Source of the DNA: an uncultured Bacteroidota bacterium
GTDB taxonomy: Bacteria > Bacteroidota > Bacteroidia > Flavobacteriales > Flavobacteriaceae
NCBI GenBank assembly: GCA_902561795.1
Contig: CACERG010000006.1
Coordinates: 1 to 64,000 of the forward strand
Length of the DNA: 64,000 nucleotides
Reading direction: 5' to 3'
Of the stretch, positions 1-9,415 are shown piece by piece; the stretch's first letter is position 1, and each line of letters opens with the position of its first letter. The position numbers were made by a program, and so were the translations under genes. The notes beneath the pieces are model-generated. The model was not told the origin of the DNA, did no database searches, and saw only the letters and a list, made by a program, of their open reading frames with translations.

Positions 1-164
1 GACAAAACTTCTTGCTTTTGAAGAGCTTTAAGATAATATACTCTTAATAGGTGAAAGTTTGGATAAATTTTCATAAGTTCTTCAAACTGCGATAAATGAT
101 CCTTATTATTTGGATCAAATTGATCAATTAATGAAAATAGACTTTTAGAATCTTTTATTACCAT
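1..164 (-). CDS. Partial unknown protein following lptE
   Basis: An open frame begins at an ATG at 164 and runs off the left edge, giving the first 54 residues, which start MVIKDSKSLF. The start overlaps the lptE stop codon in an ATGGTAA arrangement, so the two genes are probably translationally coupled. The visible part is hydrophilic and probably helical, without a signal peptide or a recognisable motif. In flavobacteria a small TPR-like or unknown protein often follows lptE, so a helical-repeat protein is possible, but this is inference from context. Function is not recognised. Confidence 0.6.
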   Translation of the reverse strand, partial: MVIKDSKSLFSLIDQFDPNNKDHLSQFEELMKIYPNFHLLRVYYLKALQKQEVL

Positions 165-682
165 TTGGCTAAAGTGTCATTGAAAATATCTTGTGTAATT
201 CTATCAAAAATTTCTTTATGCGCTGAGTCAATTACATCGTAAACTTGAAGTTCAGCTGGGAAATCGTAAAAAAATGAATATGTTCTTTCGAAATTATCTT
301 CTTCTTTTTTAGCATTAAAAAAACGAAATGCTACTGCCATTCGCAAGCGGTTTTGTGCAGCTGTATTTTCTGCAGTTGCAGACATAGGAGTAACACTATA
401 TTCTGTAATTTCTCCCTCGTAGACAAGTTGACCTTCTTTGCTAACTAAATTCAAGTTTGTCTGATTCATAATTATATCTTGAAGAGCATTAGTAAAATCA
501 TTATCTAATCCAGGTTCAATTATTGAACCAGGTCGATTACCAGCTAGATTTTCAAAAAAATTAACCTGAAAGGTTGTTACTCCTGGAGGAATAGAGGCTC
601 CAGTGAAAGAATAAACACCACATTTATAACACAAGATTATAAATGTAAATAAAACAAAAAATTTAAATTTTTTCAGGCTCAT
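158..682 (-). CDS. lptE: LPS assembly lipoprotein LptE
   Basis: Outer-membrane lipoprotein that acts as the plug and partner of LptD in inserting lipopolysaccharide into the outer leaflet. The N-terminus is a short basic stretch (MSLKK), a hydrophobic segment and a lipobox-like YKC followed by Gly, so the mature protein would be lipidated at about residue 19. The rest matches the short, beta-rich Bacteroidota LptE family (about 165-180 aa), with the typical early VNFFEN segment and a helical C-terminus. I chose the ATG at 682; an in-frame TTG at 691 is a poorer start. The start overlaps the end of the sigma-54 regulator gene, and the stop overlaps the next gene. The order miaB, sigma-54 regulator, lptE is a familiar flavobacterial arrangement. 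Confidence 0.85.
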   Translation of the reverse strand: MSLKKFKFFVLFTFIILCYKCGVYSFTGASIPPGVTTFQVNFFENLAGNRPGSIIEPGLDNDFTNALQDIIMNQTNLNLVSKEGQLVYEGEITEYSVTPMSATAENTAAQNRLRMAVAFRFFNAKKEEDNFERTYSFFYDFPAELQVYDVIDSAHKEIFDRITQDIFNDTLAKW

Positions 683-1928
683 TAAGATCAAATTGTTTTA
701 TTTTTCTGTATAAAGTTCTTTCAGAAATGCCCAATTCTTGAGCTGCCAATTTACGTTTACCTTTACTTCTTATTAATGCTTGTTTAATCATCTCTAACTC
801 TTTTTCATGTAAGGAAAGAGGCTCTTCTTCTTCAATAGTTTCGGCGTAGGAATATTTATCTAATGGCTCTACTTTATTAATTTTGGGGGAATCGGTATCA
901 ATGGGTACTGAATCAAGTGTATTTTTTTCCGGTGCAGTTTCATTACCATAAATTTTTTCAATCAGACTTTGGTTTTTTTCATTTATTTCACTTTGACTTC
1001 CATTTTTTATTAAATCAAGTGTTAGTTTTTTCAAATCATTTAGATCACTTTTCATATCAAAAAGTACTTTATAAAGTATTTCTCTTTCAGAACCAAAATC
1101 ACTTTTACTGTCCTTTTTGTCAACTAATGCTGGCAGTTGAGACTTACGGTGAGGGAGATAAGTGCTCAAACAAGATGCATTAATTTCTCTTTCTTTCTCC
1201 AATACTGAAATCTGCTCAGCAACATTGCGAAGTTGTCTTATGTTTCCACTCCACCTATAGTTCATTAACAGTTTCTGAGATTGTTCATCAAGTTTTATTG
1301 GAGGCATATGATATTTTTGAGCAAAATCAGATGCAAATTTTCTAAAAAGTAAAACAATATCTTCCTTTCTTTCCCTTAGTGGAGGAAGGCCGATTTCTAC
1401 TGTACTTAATCTATAATATAAATCTTCTCGAAATTTTTCTTTTGATATTGCTTCAGAAATATTAAGGTTTGTTGCTGCTACTATTCGAACATCCGTCTTT
1501 TGCACTTTTGAAGACCCTACTTTTATAAATTCTCCACTTTCAAGAATTCTAAGTAATCTTACTTGAGTTTGCATTGGCAATTCACCCACTTCATCAAGAA
1601 AAATAGTACCGCCATCTGCGACTTCGAAATATCCAGCTCTTGTTTGTGATGCTCCCGTGAATGCACCTTTTTCATGACCAAAAAGTTCACTATCTATTGT
1701 ACCCTCTGGTATAGCACCACAATTAACAGCTATGTACTTATTATGTTTTCTGTGTGAATATTGATGTATAATTTTGGGAATGCTTTCTTTACCTACACCA
1801 CTTTCTCCTATTACTAGAACTGAGATATCGGTATTAGAGACGCCTAAACTCTTTTCTAAAGCACGATTTAGCCCCAGATTATTACCAATAATACCAAAAC
1901 GTTGTTTAACTAATTGTAATGAATCCAT
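663..1928 (-). CDS. Sigma-54 interaction domain regulator, Fis-type HTH
   Basis: AAA+ enhancer-binding protein expected to remodel sigma-54 RNA polymerase at -24/-12 promoters. From the start at 1928 (421 aa), Walker A GESGVGKE is at residues 41-48, the sigma-54 contacting GAFTGA loop at 88-93 and Walker B GGTIFLDE at 106-113. A Fis-type helix-turn-helix with AAQELGISERTLYRKI lies near the C-terminus. There is no receiver, GAF or PAS domain in front of the AAA+ domain, so its control must come from level or partner proteins. The open frame extends upstream to 2006 but would overlap miaB; starting at MDSLQLV leaves one base after the miaB stop. It sits between miaB and lptE in one apparent operon. 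The target genes cannot be read from this window. Confidence 0.9.
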   Translation of the reverse strand: MDSLQLVKQRFGIIGNNLGLNRALEKSLGVSNTDISVLVIGESGVGKESIPKIIHQYSHRKHNKYIAVNCGAIPEGTIDSELFGHEKGAFTGASQTRAGYFEVADGGTIFLDEVGELPMQTQVRLLRILESGEFIKVGSSKVQKTDVRIVAATNLNISEAISKEKFREDLYYRLSTVEIGLPPLRERKEDIVLLFRKFASDFAQKYHMPPIKLDEQSQKLLMNYRWSGNIRQLRNVAEQISVLEKEREINASCLSTYLPHRKSQLPALVDKKDSKSDFGSEREILYKVLFDMKSDLNDLKKLTLDLIKNGSQSEINEKNQSLIEKIYGNETAPEKNTLDSVPIDTDSPKINKVEPLDKYSYAETIEEEEPLSLHEKELEMIKQALIRSKGKRKLAAQELGISERTLYRKIKQFDLNEPEKI

Positions 1929-1929
1929 A

Positions 1930-3399
1930 TTAAATTCGATTTGAGATTTTAATTGCTTTACCGATAAGTGTTGCAGATGTGCAACTCTTAATTTTAACAT
2001 CCACAAAATCGCCTAGTTTATAATTCTCCTTTGGGAAAACAACAACCGTGTTTTGTTGAGTTCTACCACTCCAAAAATATTCTGATCGTTTAGAAACCTT
2101 TTCAATTAAAACGCAAACTATTTTACCTAAATATTGTTGGGTTCTATAAAGACTATGTTTTTGCTGTTTTTTAATAATTTCATTTAAACGCCTCTTTTTA
2201 ATGTTTTCATCGATATTATCATTTATTTTTTTTGCTGCCATGGTTCCAGGGCGTTCCGAATAAGCAAACATAAATCCAAAGTCATACTTAACATAATCCA
2301 TTAGCTTTAGAGTGTCTTGATGGTCTTGAATCGTTTCGGTTGGGAATCCGGCAATCATATCATGAGATATTCCACATTCAGGAAGAATTTCACGAATTGA
2401 ATCTATAAGCTGAAAATATTCTTTTATTGTATGCTGACGATTCATTTTTTTCAGAATTCTGTTGCTTCCAGATTGAACAGGAAGATGTATATAATTGCAA
2501 ATATTTTCATATTTAGCCATTATTTTTATAACCTTGATTGACATATCTTGAGGATTAGATGTGGAGAAACGAATTCTAATTTTCGGAAATGCTTCAGCGA
2601 CTATACTCAATAAGTTGTGGAATCTTAATGCATTTTTGCGCTGAATGCTGGCAGCATTTTTGAAGTCTTTTTTTAGACCACCTCCGTACCAAAGATAGCT
2701 GTCAACATTTTGTCCTAGCAAGGTAACTTCCTTATATCCCTTATATCTCAGATCTTCAATCTCACTTAAAATACTTTTAGGATCACGACTTCTTTCCCTG
2801 CCCCTAGTAAATGGAACAACGCAAAAGGTACACATGTTGTCACAACCACGTGTAATAGAAACAAATGCAGATATTCCATTTGAATTTAATCTTACAGGAG
2901 ATATATCTCCATATGTTTCGTCTTTTGACAAAAGGACATTTACAGCCTCATTTTCGTTTTCAACCTCTTGTAAAAGCCTAGGAATGTCTTTATAAGCATC
3001 AGGACCTACGACTAAATCAACAATTTTTTCTTCTTCAAGAAATTTCTTTTTTAATCGTTCTGCCATACATCCCATCACACCAACTGTAATTTTAGAATTC
3101 TTTTCTTTAATAGATTCAAAATATTGTAATCTTTTGCGAACTGTTCTTTCAGCTTTCTCTCTAATTGAGCAAGTATTTACAAGAATCAAAGAAGCTTCAT
3201 CTAACTTTTTAGTTACGGTATAACCATCTTTTATCAAAATAGAGGCCACTATTTCACTATCAGCAAAATTCATTTGGCAACCATAGCTTTCAATGTAAGC
3301 TCTTTTTGAAGTTTTATTTATCGACTTATTTGAATCGTGACAATTTGGAATTTCCGATACAACATTTTTGTCCAAAGATTTAAATTTGTCAGCACCCAT
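1930..3399 (-). CDS. miaB: tRNA-2-methylthio-N6-isopentenyladenosine synthase MiaB
   Basis: Radical-SAM methylthiotransferase that converts i6A37 to ms2i6A37 in tRNAs reading UNN codons. The N-terminal UPF0004 domain supplies three cluster cysteines (C41 in GCQMN, C77 in NTCSIRE, C111 in MGCMAE). The radical-SAM motif CxxxCxxC is C186, C190 and C193 in RGCDNMCTFC. A C-terminal TRAM-like domain follows from about residue 415. The YGCQMNFADSE and GRERSR segments separate it from the related RimO and MtaB families. At 489 aa it has an extra polar N-terminal stretch of about 30 residues. It is the first gene of the operon miaB, sigma-54 regulator, lptE. Confidence 0.95.
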   Translation of the reverse strand: MGADKFKSLDKNVVSEIPNCHDSNKSINKTSKRAYIESYGCQMNFADSEIVASILIKDGYTVTKKLDEASLILVNTCSIREKAERTVRKRLQYFESIKEKNSKITVGVMGCMAERLKKKFLEEEKIVDLVVGPDAYKDIPRLLQEVENENEAVNVLLSKDETYGDISPVRLNSNGISAFVSITRGCDNMCTFCVVPFTRGRERSRDPKSILSEIEDLRYKGYKEVTLLGQNVDSYLWYGGGLKKDFKNAASIQRKNALRFHNLLSIVAEAFPKIRIRFSTSNPQDMSIKVIKIMAKYENICNYIHLPVQSGSNRILKKMNRQHTIKEYFQLIDSIREILPECGISHDMIAGFPTETIQDHQDTLKLMDYVKYDFGFMFAYSERPGTMAAKKINDNIDENIKKRRLNEIIKKQQKHSLYRTQQYLGKIVCVLIEKVSKRSEYFWSGRTQQNTVVVFPKENYKLGDFVDVKIKSCTSATLIGKAIKISNRI

Positions 3400-3435
3400 A
3401 AATTTATAGAAAGCGCAATTATAAGTTTAAAAAAA

Positions 3436-3443
3436 CAAAATTA
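3436..3443 (-). promoter_or_regulatory. Candidate -7 element upstream of miaB
   Basis: On the minus strand this reads TAATTTTG, a match to the Bacteroidota -7 consensus TAnnTTTG, 36 bases before the miaB start. I see no convincing TTG-type -33 box at the usual spacing, so this rests on the -7 match and position only. Confidence 0.35.
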
Positions 3444-3588
3444 CAAAAAAGACTATCATGTTGTCATTTTGTCAGTCTTTTATCTGAAAATGAATAGAAA
3501 TTAATGTCTTCGTTAAGGTAATATAATTGGCTCGGTATTATAGTATTTGATATTAATATACTCTTTAAGTTTTTGGATTTTTTTAAAC

Positions 3589-4980
3589 TTATTTCACAGA
3601 AATTCCCAATCCTTTTCTTTTTAATGCATTAAATCCCCCTTTAATATCTATAAAATTATGAATTCCGTTACTTTTTAATATTGATGCAGCTATCATACTT
3701 CTATAACCTCCCGCACAATGCATATAAAAAGTATCTTTTAAACGGAAACTACTTATTTTTTGATTAACAAAGTCAAGTGGAATATTTTGAGCATTTGGAA
3801 TATATCCAGAAATGGATTCATCTGATTTGCGCAAATCAAACACTTTTAACTCTTTATTTTTAGTTAATTTTTTAAAATCAGCTGAGTCAATTACATTTAC
3901 ATTTGCTGTTGATTTACCTTGCATCATCCAAGTTTTTATGCCTCCTTTCAGGAATCCAAGACAATTATCAAAACCTACGCGGGCTAATCTTGTAACGGTC
4001 TCTTCAACTCTATCTTCAGGTGTTACTAACAAAATAGGCTTTGTAACATCTTCTATAATTGTTCCAACCCAAGGAGCAAAGCTCCCATCAATACCAATAA
4101 ATATTGAATTTGGGATGTGTCCTTTAGCAAAATCGTCCTGATGCCTAACATCAAGTATCAAAACATTTTTCATTTTAGCAATATTTTCAAATGAATCTGG
4201 ATCTAAAGGAGTTGTTCCACATGCGATAATTTTGTCTATATCATTATAACCCTCTTTATTCATTTTTACATTTAAAGGGAAATAATTTGGTGGTGGGGTT
4301 AACCCTTGGGTTACTTCTTTTATAAACTCATCCTTGGACATATTATCACGGAGAGCATAATTAGTTTTCTTCTGCTCTCCGATTGTGCTTACAGTTTCGC
4401 TACTTAAATTTTTCCCACATGCAGAACCTGCGCCATGTGCTGGATAAACCAGCACATCATCATCCAAAGGCATAATTTTTTCCCTAAGGCTGTCATAAAG
4501 AATTCCAGCAAGGTCCTCTTGACTTATATCGTTAGATTTTTGCGCTAGATCAGGACGCCCTACATCTCCAATAAAAAGTGTATCTCCACTAAAGATTGCA
4601 ATATCTTTTTTAGAAGAATCAGTCAATAAATAAGTTGTGCTTTCCATTGTATGACCAGGAGTATGCAAAGCTTTAATTGTAATTTCACCAATTCTAAACT
4701 CTTGTCCGTCTTCCGCTGTAAGTGAATCATATTTAGTATTAGCATTTGGGCCAAAGATAATTTTAGCACCAGTCTCTTTTGCAAGAGTTAGATGACCACT
4801 TACGAAGTCAGCATGAAAATGAGTTTCGAAAATAAATTTTATTTTTACATTAGCTTTTTTAGCTTTTTGGATGTATGGTTTTGTTTCCCTTAGAGGATCA
4901 ATGATAGCTGCTTCATTAGCACTCTGAATATAATAGGCCCCTTGAGATAAACACCCTGTGTAGATTTGTTCAATAATCAT
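3589..4980 (-). CDS. Metallo-beta-lactamase / tandem rhodanese protein (persulfide dioxygenase-like)
   Basis: Probable sulfur-detoxifying enzyme of the ETHE1/CstB group, in which a glyoxalase II-type domain oxidises persulfide sulfur to sulfite and rhodanese domains move sulfane sulfur. Residues 1-240 hold the metal motif THFHAD (H54, H56, D58, then H63), plus later PGHT, SGDTLF and PAHGAGS segments. Two rhodanese domains follow, at about 250-350 and 365-460. Only the second has an active-site cysteine, C422 in CAGGYRS; the first has VTPEDR there and is probably inactive. I start at MIIEQIYTG (4980), which is where family homology begins; the open frame extends to 5100 but would overlap the SulP gene. 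It lies 22 bases after the SulP stop and is probably co-transcribed with it. Confidence 0.87.
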   Translation of the reverse strand: MIIEQIYTGCLSQGAYYIQSANEAAIIDPLRETKPYIQKAKKANVKIKFIFETHFHADFVSGHLTLAKETGAKIIFGPNANTKYDSLTAEDGQEFRIGEITIKALHTPGHTMESTTYLLTDSSKKDIAIFSGDTLFIGDVGRPDLAQKSNDISQEDLAGILYDSLREKIMPLDDDVLVYPAHGAGSACGKNLSSETVSTIGEQKKTNYALRDNMSKDEFIKEVTQGLTPPPNYFPLNVKMNKEGYNDIDKIIACGTTPLDPDSFENIAKMKNVLILDVRHQDDFAKGHIPNSIFIGIDGSFAPWVGTIIEDVTKPILLVTPEDRVEETVTRLARVGFDNCLGFLKGGIKTWMMQGKSTANVNVIDSADFKKLTKNKELKVFDLRKSDESISGYIPNAQNIPLDFVNQKISSFRLKDTFYMHCAGGYRSMIAASILKSNGIHNFIDIKGGFNALKRKGLGISVK

Positions 4981-5002
4981 TGTCAAATTTAATTTTAATT
5001 TT

Positions 5003-6730
5003 TTAATCCATTGGATTGGACTGTCTACTGAGTTTTTTCTGTAGTGCAGTTTTTTTTGAAACACCATCAAAGCTGTCAGTTGCATCTCCAGAAGTGACAA
5101 ACAAATTTTGTTTTTTTAATATATCTATCAGTTTACTATTTATTATGATGTCTCTTGAAGGATCTATTGCCCCTACTACCATTACTCGTATATCTTTTCT
5201 TTGAAGTTTTTTAATTATTAGCACTAATTCTTCAGCAGCTGTACTATCTATGTAATTTATTGATCGCGCATTTATTATAAAACCTTTGATTTTTTTTGAA
5301 TTTTTTTCAACGGCTTCAAAAACTAATTTTTTAAAAAATTCAATATTCCCAAAAAATAGTTGCGCATCGAATTTTAGTATGATCAAATCTTCTCTTATAG
5401 TAACTTCATCAGGGAACCTCTCAATGTTTTGAAAATAATTTGTGTTTCTAATTCTGCCAAGAAAAGCATAGTGGGGTTTTGATACCCTGTAAACAAGAAG
5501 GAGAAGAGATAATATTATTCCAAAAAGAATTCCTTGGGTAATTCCAACAAACAAAGTCAAAATAAAAGTAAGTAATAAAACAGCGAATTCATCCTTTCTT
5601 GAATTGTAGAGTCTAATTGCATATTTAATATCAATTAATTGAATAACAGCCACAATAATTATCGCTCCAAGCACAGCTTTTGGCAAGTAAAAAAACCAAT
5701 GAGTAAAAAAGCTAAGTATAATAGCAACAACTAGTGCACAAACTAGTGAGGCAACTCCAGTCTTTGCTCCTGATTGATCGTTTACAGCTGTTCTAGAAAA
5801 TCCGCCTGTTGTTGGGTATGACTGGAATAAAGAACCAAAAAAATTTGAGGTACCTAAAGCGATAAGCTCCTGGTTTGGATCAAGTTTATAATATCTATGC
5901 TTCTCTGCAATTGTTTTTGATATTGAAATGGATTCCATATATCCAATAATCGCTAATGTTAATGAAATTGGGATCAAATTTTTAATAGTGTCAAATTCAA
6001 AATGAGGAATATTAAATGACGGGAGTCCACCAGGAACAAAACCGACTACTGCAACTCCCTCTTGGTCTTGTTTTCCAAAATAAATCCATAATGAGCTTAA
6101 AACAACCACAACCAGTGCAGATGGAACTTTTGGATTCCATTTTTTTAGAATTAGAAGAAAAAAAATACTTATTACACCAATTGCTAAAGTGGGATAATGA
6201 ATTGCCATTTCTGATTTCACTATTGAAATTGCAAACAATTGAATCTTATTACTCTGCAATAAAGGAACTCCTAGAATGTGTCTAATTTGACTCAATCCAA
6301 TAATTATTGCAGCACCAGATGTAAATCCTCTTATTAATGGTTTAGAAAGAAAAGAAACTAAAAAACCCATTTTGAGGAGACCTAATAAAAATTGTATTAT
6401 CCCTACTAAAAGTGCCAATAATATTGCTGATTGAATATAATTTTCAGGGCTTAAAATACTTATTGTTCCCAATCCTGTAGCAACAAGGAGAGAGTCCATA
6501 GCAACAGGTCCGACAGCGAGTTGTCTGGAAGTTCCCAAAATAGCATAAATAATCTGGGGTGAAAGAGCCGCATATAGTCCATATATTGGCGGTAGTCCGG
6601 CTATAAGCGCATAAGCCATTCCTTGAGGAATTAGCAAGACTGAAACAGTAATTCCAGCAATAAAATCACTTTTGAATGTTGAGCCATTATAATCAGGCAG
6701 CCAGTTTAGTACAGGGAAATATTTTTTCAG
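5003..6730 (-). CDS. SulP family inorganic anion transporter with STAS domain; non-ATG start
   Basis: Membrane transporter of the SLC26/SulP family, usually carrying sulfate, bicarbonate or related anions. It has the family segment IPQGMAYALIAGLPPIYGLY, many hydrophobic helices and a cytoplasmic C-terminal STAS domain from about residue 430. The expected N-terminus (KKYFPVLNWLPDY) is encoded in frame but preceded only by a CTG at 6730; upstream the frame has no ATG or GTG before a TAG stop. The first TTG in frame, at 6637, would delete the conserved start. An ATG at 6737 lies in another frame and would need a one-base shift in the following A run. I use 6730 as the homology-based start. The neighbour is the persulfide-dioxygenase-like gene, which suggests sulfite or sulfate as substrate, but this is inferred. 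Confidence 0.85.
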   Translation of the reverse strand: MKKYFPVLNWLPDYNGSTFKSDFIAGITVSVLLIPQGMAYALIAGLPPIYGLYAALSPQIIYAILGTSRQLAVGPVAMDSLLVATGLGTISILSPENYIQSAILLALLVGIIQFLLGLLKMGFLVSFLSKPLIRGFTSGAAIIIGLSQIRHILGVPLLQSNKIQLFAISIVKSEMAIHYPTLAIGVISIFFLLILKKWNPKVPSALVVVVLSSLWIYFGKQDQEGVAVVGFVPGGLPSFNIPHFEFDTIKNLIPISLTLAIIGYMESISISKTIAEKHRYYKLDPNQELIALGTSNFFGSLFQSYPTTGGFSRTAVNDQSGAKTGVASLVCALVVAIILSFFTHWFFYLPKAVLGAIIIVAVIQLIDIKYAIRLYNSRKDEFAVLLLTFILTLFVGITQGILFGIILSLLLLVYRVSKPHYAFLGRIRNTNYFQNIERFPDEVTIREDLIILKFDAQLFFGNIEFFKKLVFEAVEKNSKKIKGFIINARSINYIDSTAAEELVLIIKKLQRKDIRVMVVGAIDPSRDIIINSKLIDILKKQNLFVTSGDATDSFDGVSKKTALQKKLSRQSNPMD

Positions 6731-6743
6731 ATTGCATTTTTTA

Positions 6744-6751
6744 CAAAAGTA
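6744..6751 (-). promoter_or_regulatory. Candidate -7 element of the SulP gene
   Basis: The minus strand reads TACTTTTG, matching TAnnTTTG. It ends only about 13 bases before the CTG at 6730 and about 6 before the out-of-frame ATG at 6737. If real, the transcript would start almost at the coding region, giving a nearly leaderless mRNA. No clear -33 box was found. Confidence 0.4.
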
Positions 6752-6917
6752 AGTTTCTTGTATCTAAAATGTTATAGATATTAACTACTTTTTTTATAAT
6801 TCACTTTAATTAATTAAATATTTTGATTGTAGAAAAAATTTGGTGTTTGAATATGTCAAAAACACTTTAATTTGAGTAACTAGATTTAAAAATTTTATAG
6901 ATCAGAAAAAACTTGCA

Positions 6918-6925
6918 TACTTTTG
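6918..6925 (+). promoter_or_regulatory. Candidate -7 element of topA
   Basis: TACTTTTG, a match to the Bacteroidota TAnnTTTG element, 19 bases before the topA ATG. It gives a short leader. The sequence 17-23 bases upstream is T-rich but has no clean TTTG. The 200-base divergent region between the SulP gene and topA otherwise contains only AT-rich sequence. Confidence 0.45.
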
Positions 6926-6944
6926 TGAGCAAATTTATTAAGCC

Positions 6945-9407
6945 ATGGCTAAAAATTTAGTTATTGTAGAGTCCCCTGCTAAAGCAAAAACGATTGAGAA
7001 ATTTTTGGGCAAAGATTACAAAGTAGCATCGAGTTTTGGTCATATAGCCGACTTACCATCTAAAGAGCTTGGTGTAAATGTAAAGGGTGATTTTTCAGCA
7101 AAATACATTATAAATGATGACAAGAAAAGAATTGTTAAGGAACTAAAAAGTCTAGCAAAAAAAGCTGAAACAATTTGGTTAGCAAGTGATGAAGATAGAG
7201 AAGGTGAGGCCATAGCATGGCATTTAGCGAATACTTTAGAATTGACTGATTCCAATTCTAAAAGAATTGTCTTCTCAGAAATTACAAAAAATGCAATTCT
7301 AAAGGCGATAAAAAATCCAAGAGATATAAATTATAATCTTGTTAATGCCCAACAAGCTAGAAGAATTCTTGATAGATTGGTTGGATATGAGCTTTCACCG
7401 GTATTATGGAGAAAGGTCAAAGGTGGACTCTCAGCAGGGCGTGTTCAATCAGTTGCAGTAAGATTATTGGTTGAAAGAGAAAGAGAAATTAGGGCCTTTT
7501 TGACTGAAAGTAGCTTCAAAACTAAAGCTCTTTTTAAAACAAAAAACGATAAATCTATTTCTTCTCAGCTTGAAAAAATTTTAAAAAATAAAGATGAAGC
7601 CTACAAATTTTTAGAAACAAACATATCTTCTAACTTTCATGTTAGTGATATAAAAAAGCGACCCGCAAAAAAAGCTCCAGCCCCGCCTTTTACAACATCT
7701 ACACTCCAGCAAGAGGCTTCTAGGAAATTATATTTTTCAGTTAGTAAAACCATGAATGTTGCACAAAGACTTTATGAAGCAGGATACATAACTTATATGA
7801 GAACAGATAGTGTAAATTTGTCTGAAGAGGCAAAAAACAACATAAATAATCAAATCAAACTTTCTTATGGTGATAAGTATCTTCAAATAAGACAATTTAA
7901 GACAAAAAATAAGGGTGCTCAAGAGGCTCACGAAGCAATACGACCAACAGATTTCTCAAAGAAAAAACTAAATATAGATTATGATCAAGCTCGTTTATAT
8001 GAATTAATATGGCGAAGAGCACTTGCTTCTCAAATGAGAGACGCAGAACTTGAAAAATCTCAAATATTAATTAAAACTGATGATTATAATGAGAGCTTTA
8101 CAGCCAGAGGCGAGATAATTACTTTTGATGGATTTTTAAAACTTTATTTAGAGGGGGTAGATGATGAAGTTGACGATGACAGTACTATTTTACCTCAAGT
8201 AAAAATTGGAGAGGAACTCCAATTAGACTCTATCACTGCAACGGAGCGTTTTTCTAGACCCCCTTTTAGATATTCAGAGGCTTCTTTGGTCAAAAAAATG
8301 GAAGAGTTAGGAATTGGCAGACCCTCTACTTATGCCCCAACAATAACCACTATCCAAAACAGAAAATATGTAGAAAAAGGCTCATCAGATGGAAATGAAA
8401 GAAATTTTGTTCAACTTTCTCTAAATAAAGGGAAAATTAAATCAGAGGATCTCAAAGAGAGATTTGGAAGTGATAAAGGGAAATTAGTTCCAACTGATAT
8501 AGGCATAATAGTAAATGACTTTCTTGTTGATAATTTCGAAGCCATTCTTGATTTCAATTTCACAGCAGAAGTAGAGAGAAACTTCGATGATATTGCAAGA
8601 GGTGGTAAAGATTGGACAGAAATGTTAAAAGCTTTTTATGGTAAATTTCATAATACTGTAGAAGATGTCAAGGAAAATGCTCAGAGAGAATCAGGTGAAC
8701 GTATACTTGGGCAAGATCCAAGTTCAGGAAGAATAGTTAAAGTCCGCTTAGGAAAGTTTGGACCAATAGCACAAATTGGAGATCAAAAAGATGAAAAGAA
8801 ACCGATTTTTGCAAGTCTCAGTCCCGACCAACAATTGGAAAGTATTACCTTCAAAGAAGTACTCAAGCTTTTTGAAATGCCAAAAAGCTTAGGGGATTAT
8901 CAAGGTCAAGAAATTACAGTTAACAATGGAAGATTTGGGCCTTATTTGAAACACAAAGGTGTTTTTATTTCAATTCCCAAGGAGTTTACATCTAATGAAA
9001 TTGACCTTTCTAAAGCAATAAGACTAATTGATGATAAGCAAAAGGCTGATGCACCTGTCTATATTTATGATAAACTGCCTGTAACAAAAGGGATAGGACG
9101 CTTTGGGCCTTATTTAAAATGGAATGGTCTTTTTATAAATGTTAACAAGAAATATGATTTTGATAATCTTAGCGACGACAATATTGTGTTTTTGATTCAG
9201 GATAAAATTCAAAAAGAGAAGGATAAGATTATTCAAAATTGGTCTGAAGAAGGAATAAGAATTGAAAAAGCCAGGTGGGGAAGACATCACATTATAAGAG
9301 GTAAACAAAAAGTTGAGATAGGAAAAGAAATTAATGCATCCAAATTAACTTTATCACAGGCGGAAAAATATTTAGGGGATTCAAGTACTAGAAAAAAAAG
9401 AAAATAA
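6945..9407 (+). CDS. topA: DNA topoisomerase I (type IA)
   Basis: Relaxes negative supercoils by cutting one strand through a 5'-phosphotyrosine. The N-terminal TOPRIM domain starts MAKNLVIVESPAKAKTIE and has the acidic DEDREGEA motif. The catalytic tyrosine is Y284 in ITYMRTDS. The central toroid is followed by two or three repeats of the GRFGPYLK type (for example VNNGRFGPYLKHKG and GIGRFGPYLKWNG) in place of zinc fingers, the form usual in Bacteroidota. At 820 aa it is full length. It heads a run of plus-strand genes leading through the arginase-like gene to gldKLMN, an order common in flavobacteria. The lysine-rich end (STRKKRK) suits DNA contact. Confidence 0.96.
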   Translation: MAKNLVIVESPAKAKTIEKFLGKDYKVASSFGHIADLPSKELGVNVKGDFSAKYIINDDKKRIVKELKSLAKKAETIWLASDEDREGEAIAWHLANTLELTDSNSKRIVFSEITKNAILKAIKNPRDINYNLVNAQQARRILDRLVGYELSPVLWRKVKGGLSAGRVQSVAVRLLVEREREIRAFLTESSFKTKALFKTKNDKSISSQLEKILKNKDEAYKFLETNISSNFHVSDIKKRPAKKAPAPPFTTSTLQQEASRKLYFSVSKTMNVAQRLYEAGYITYMRTDSVNLSEEAKNNINNQIKLSYGDKYLQIRQFKTKNKGAQEAHEAIRPTDFSKKKLNIDYDQARLYELIWRRALASQMRDAELEKSQILIKTDDYNESFTARGEIITFDGFLKLYLEGVDDEVDDDSTILPQVKIGEELQLDSITATERFSRPPFRYSEASLVKKMEELGIGRPSTYAPTITTIQNRKYVEKGSSDGNERNFVQLSLNKGKIKSEDLKERFGSDKGKLVPTDIGIIVNDFLVDNFEAILDFNFTAEVERNFDDIARGGKDWTEMLKAFYGKFHNTVEDVKENAQRESGERILGQDPSSGRIVKVRLGKFGPIAQIGDQKDEKKPIFASLSPDQQLESITFKEVLKLFEMPKSLGDYQGQEITVNNGRFGPYLKHKGVFISIPKEFTSNEIDLSKAIRLIDDKQKADAPVYIYDKLPVTKGIGRFGPYLKWNGLFINVNKKYDFDNLSDDNIVFLIQDKIQKEKDKIIQNWSEEGIRIEKARWGRHHIIRGKQKVEIGKEINASKLTLSQAEKYLGDSSTRKKRK

Positions 9408-9415
9408 TCTAAAAA

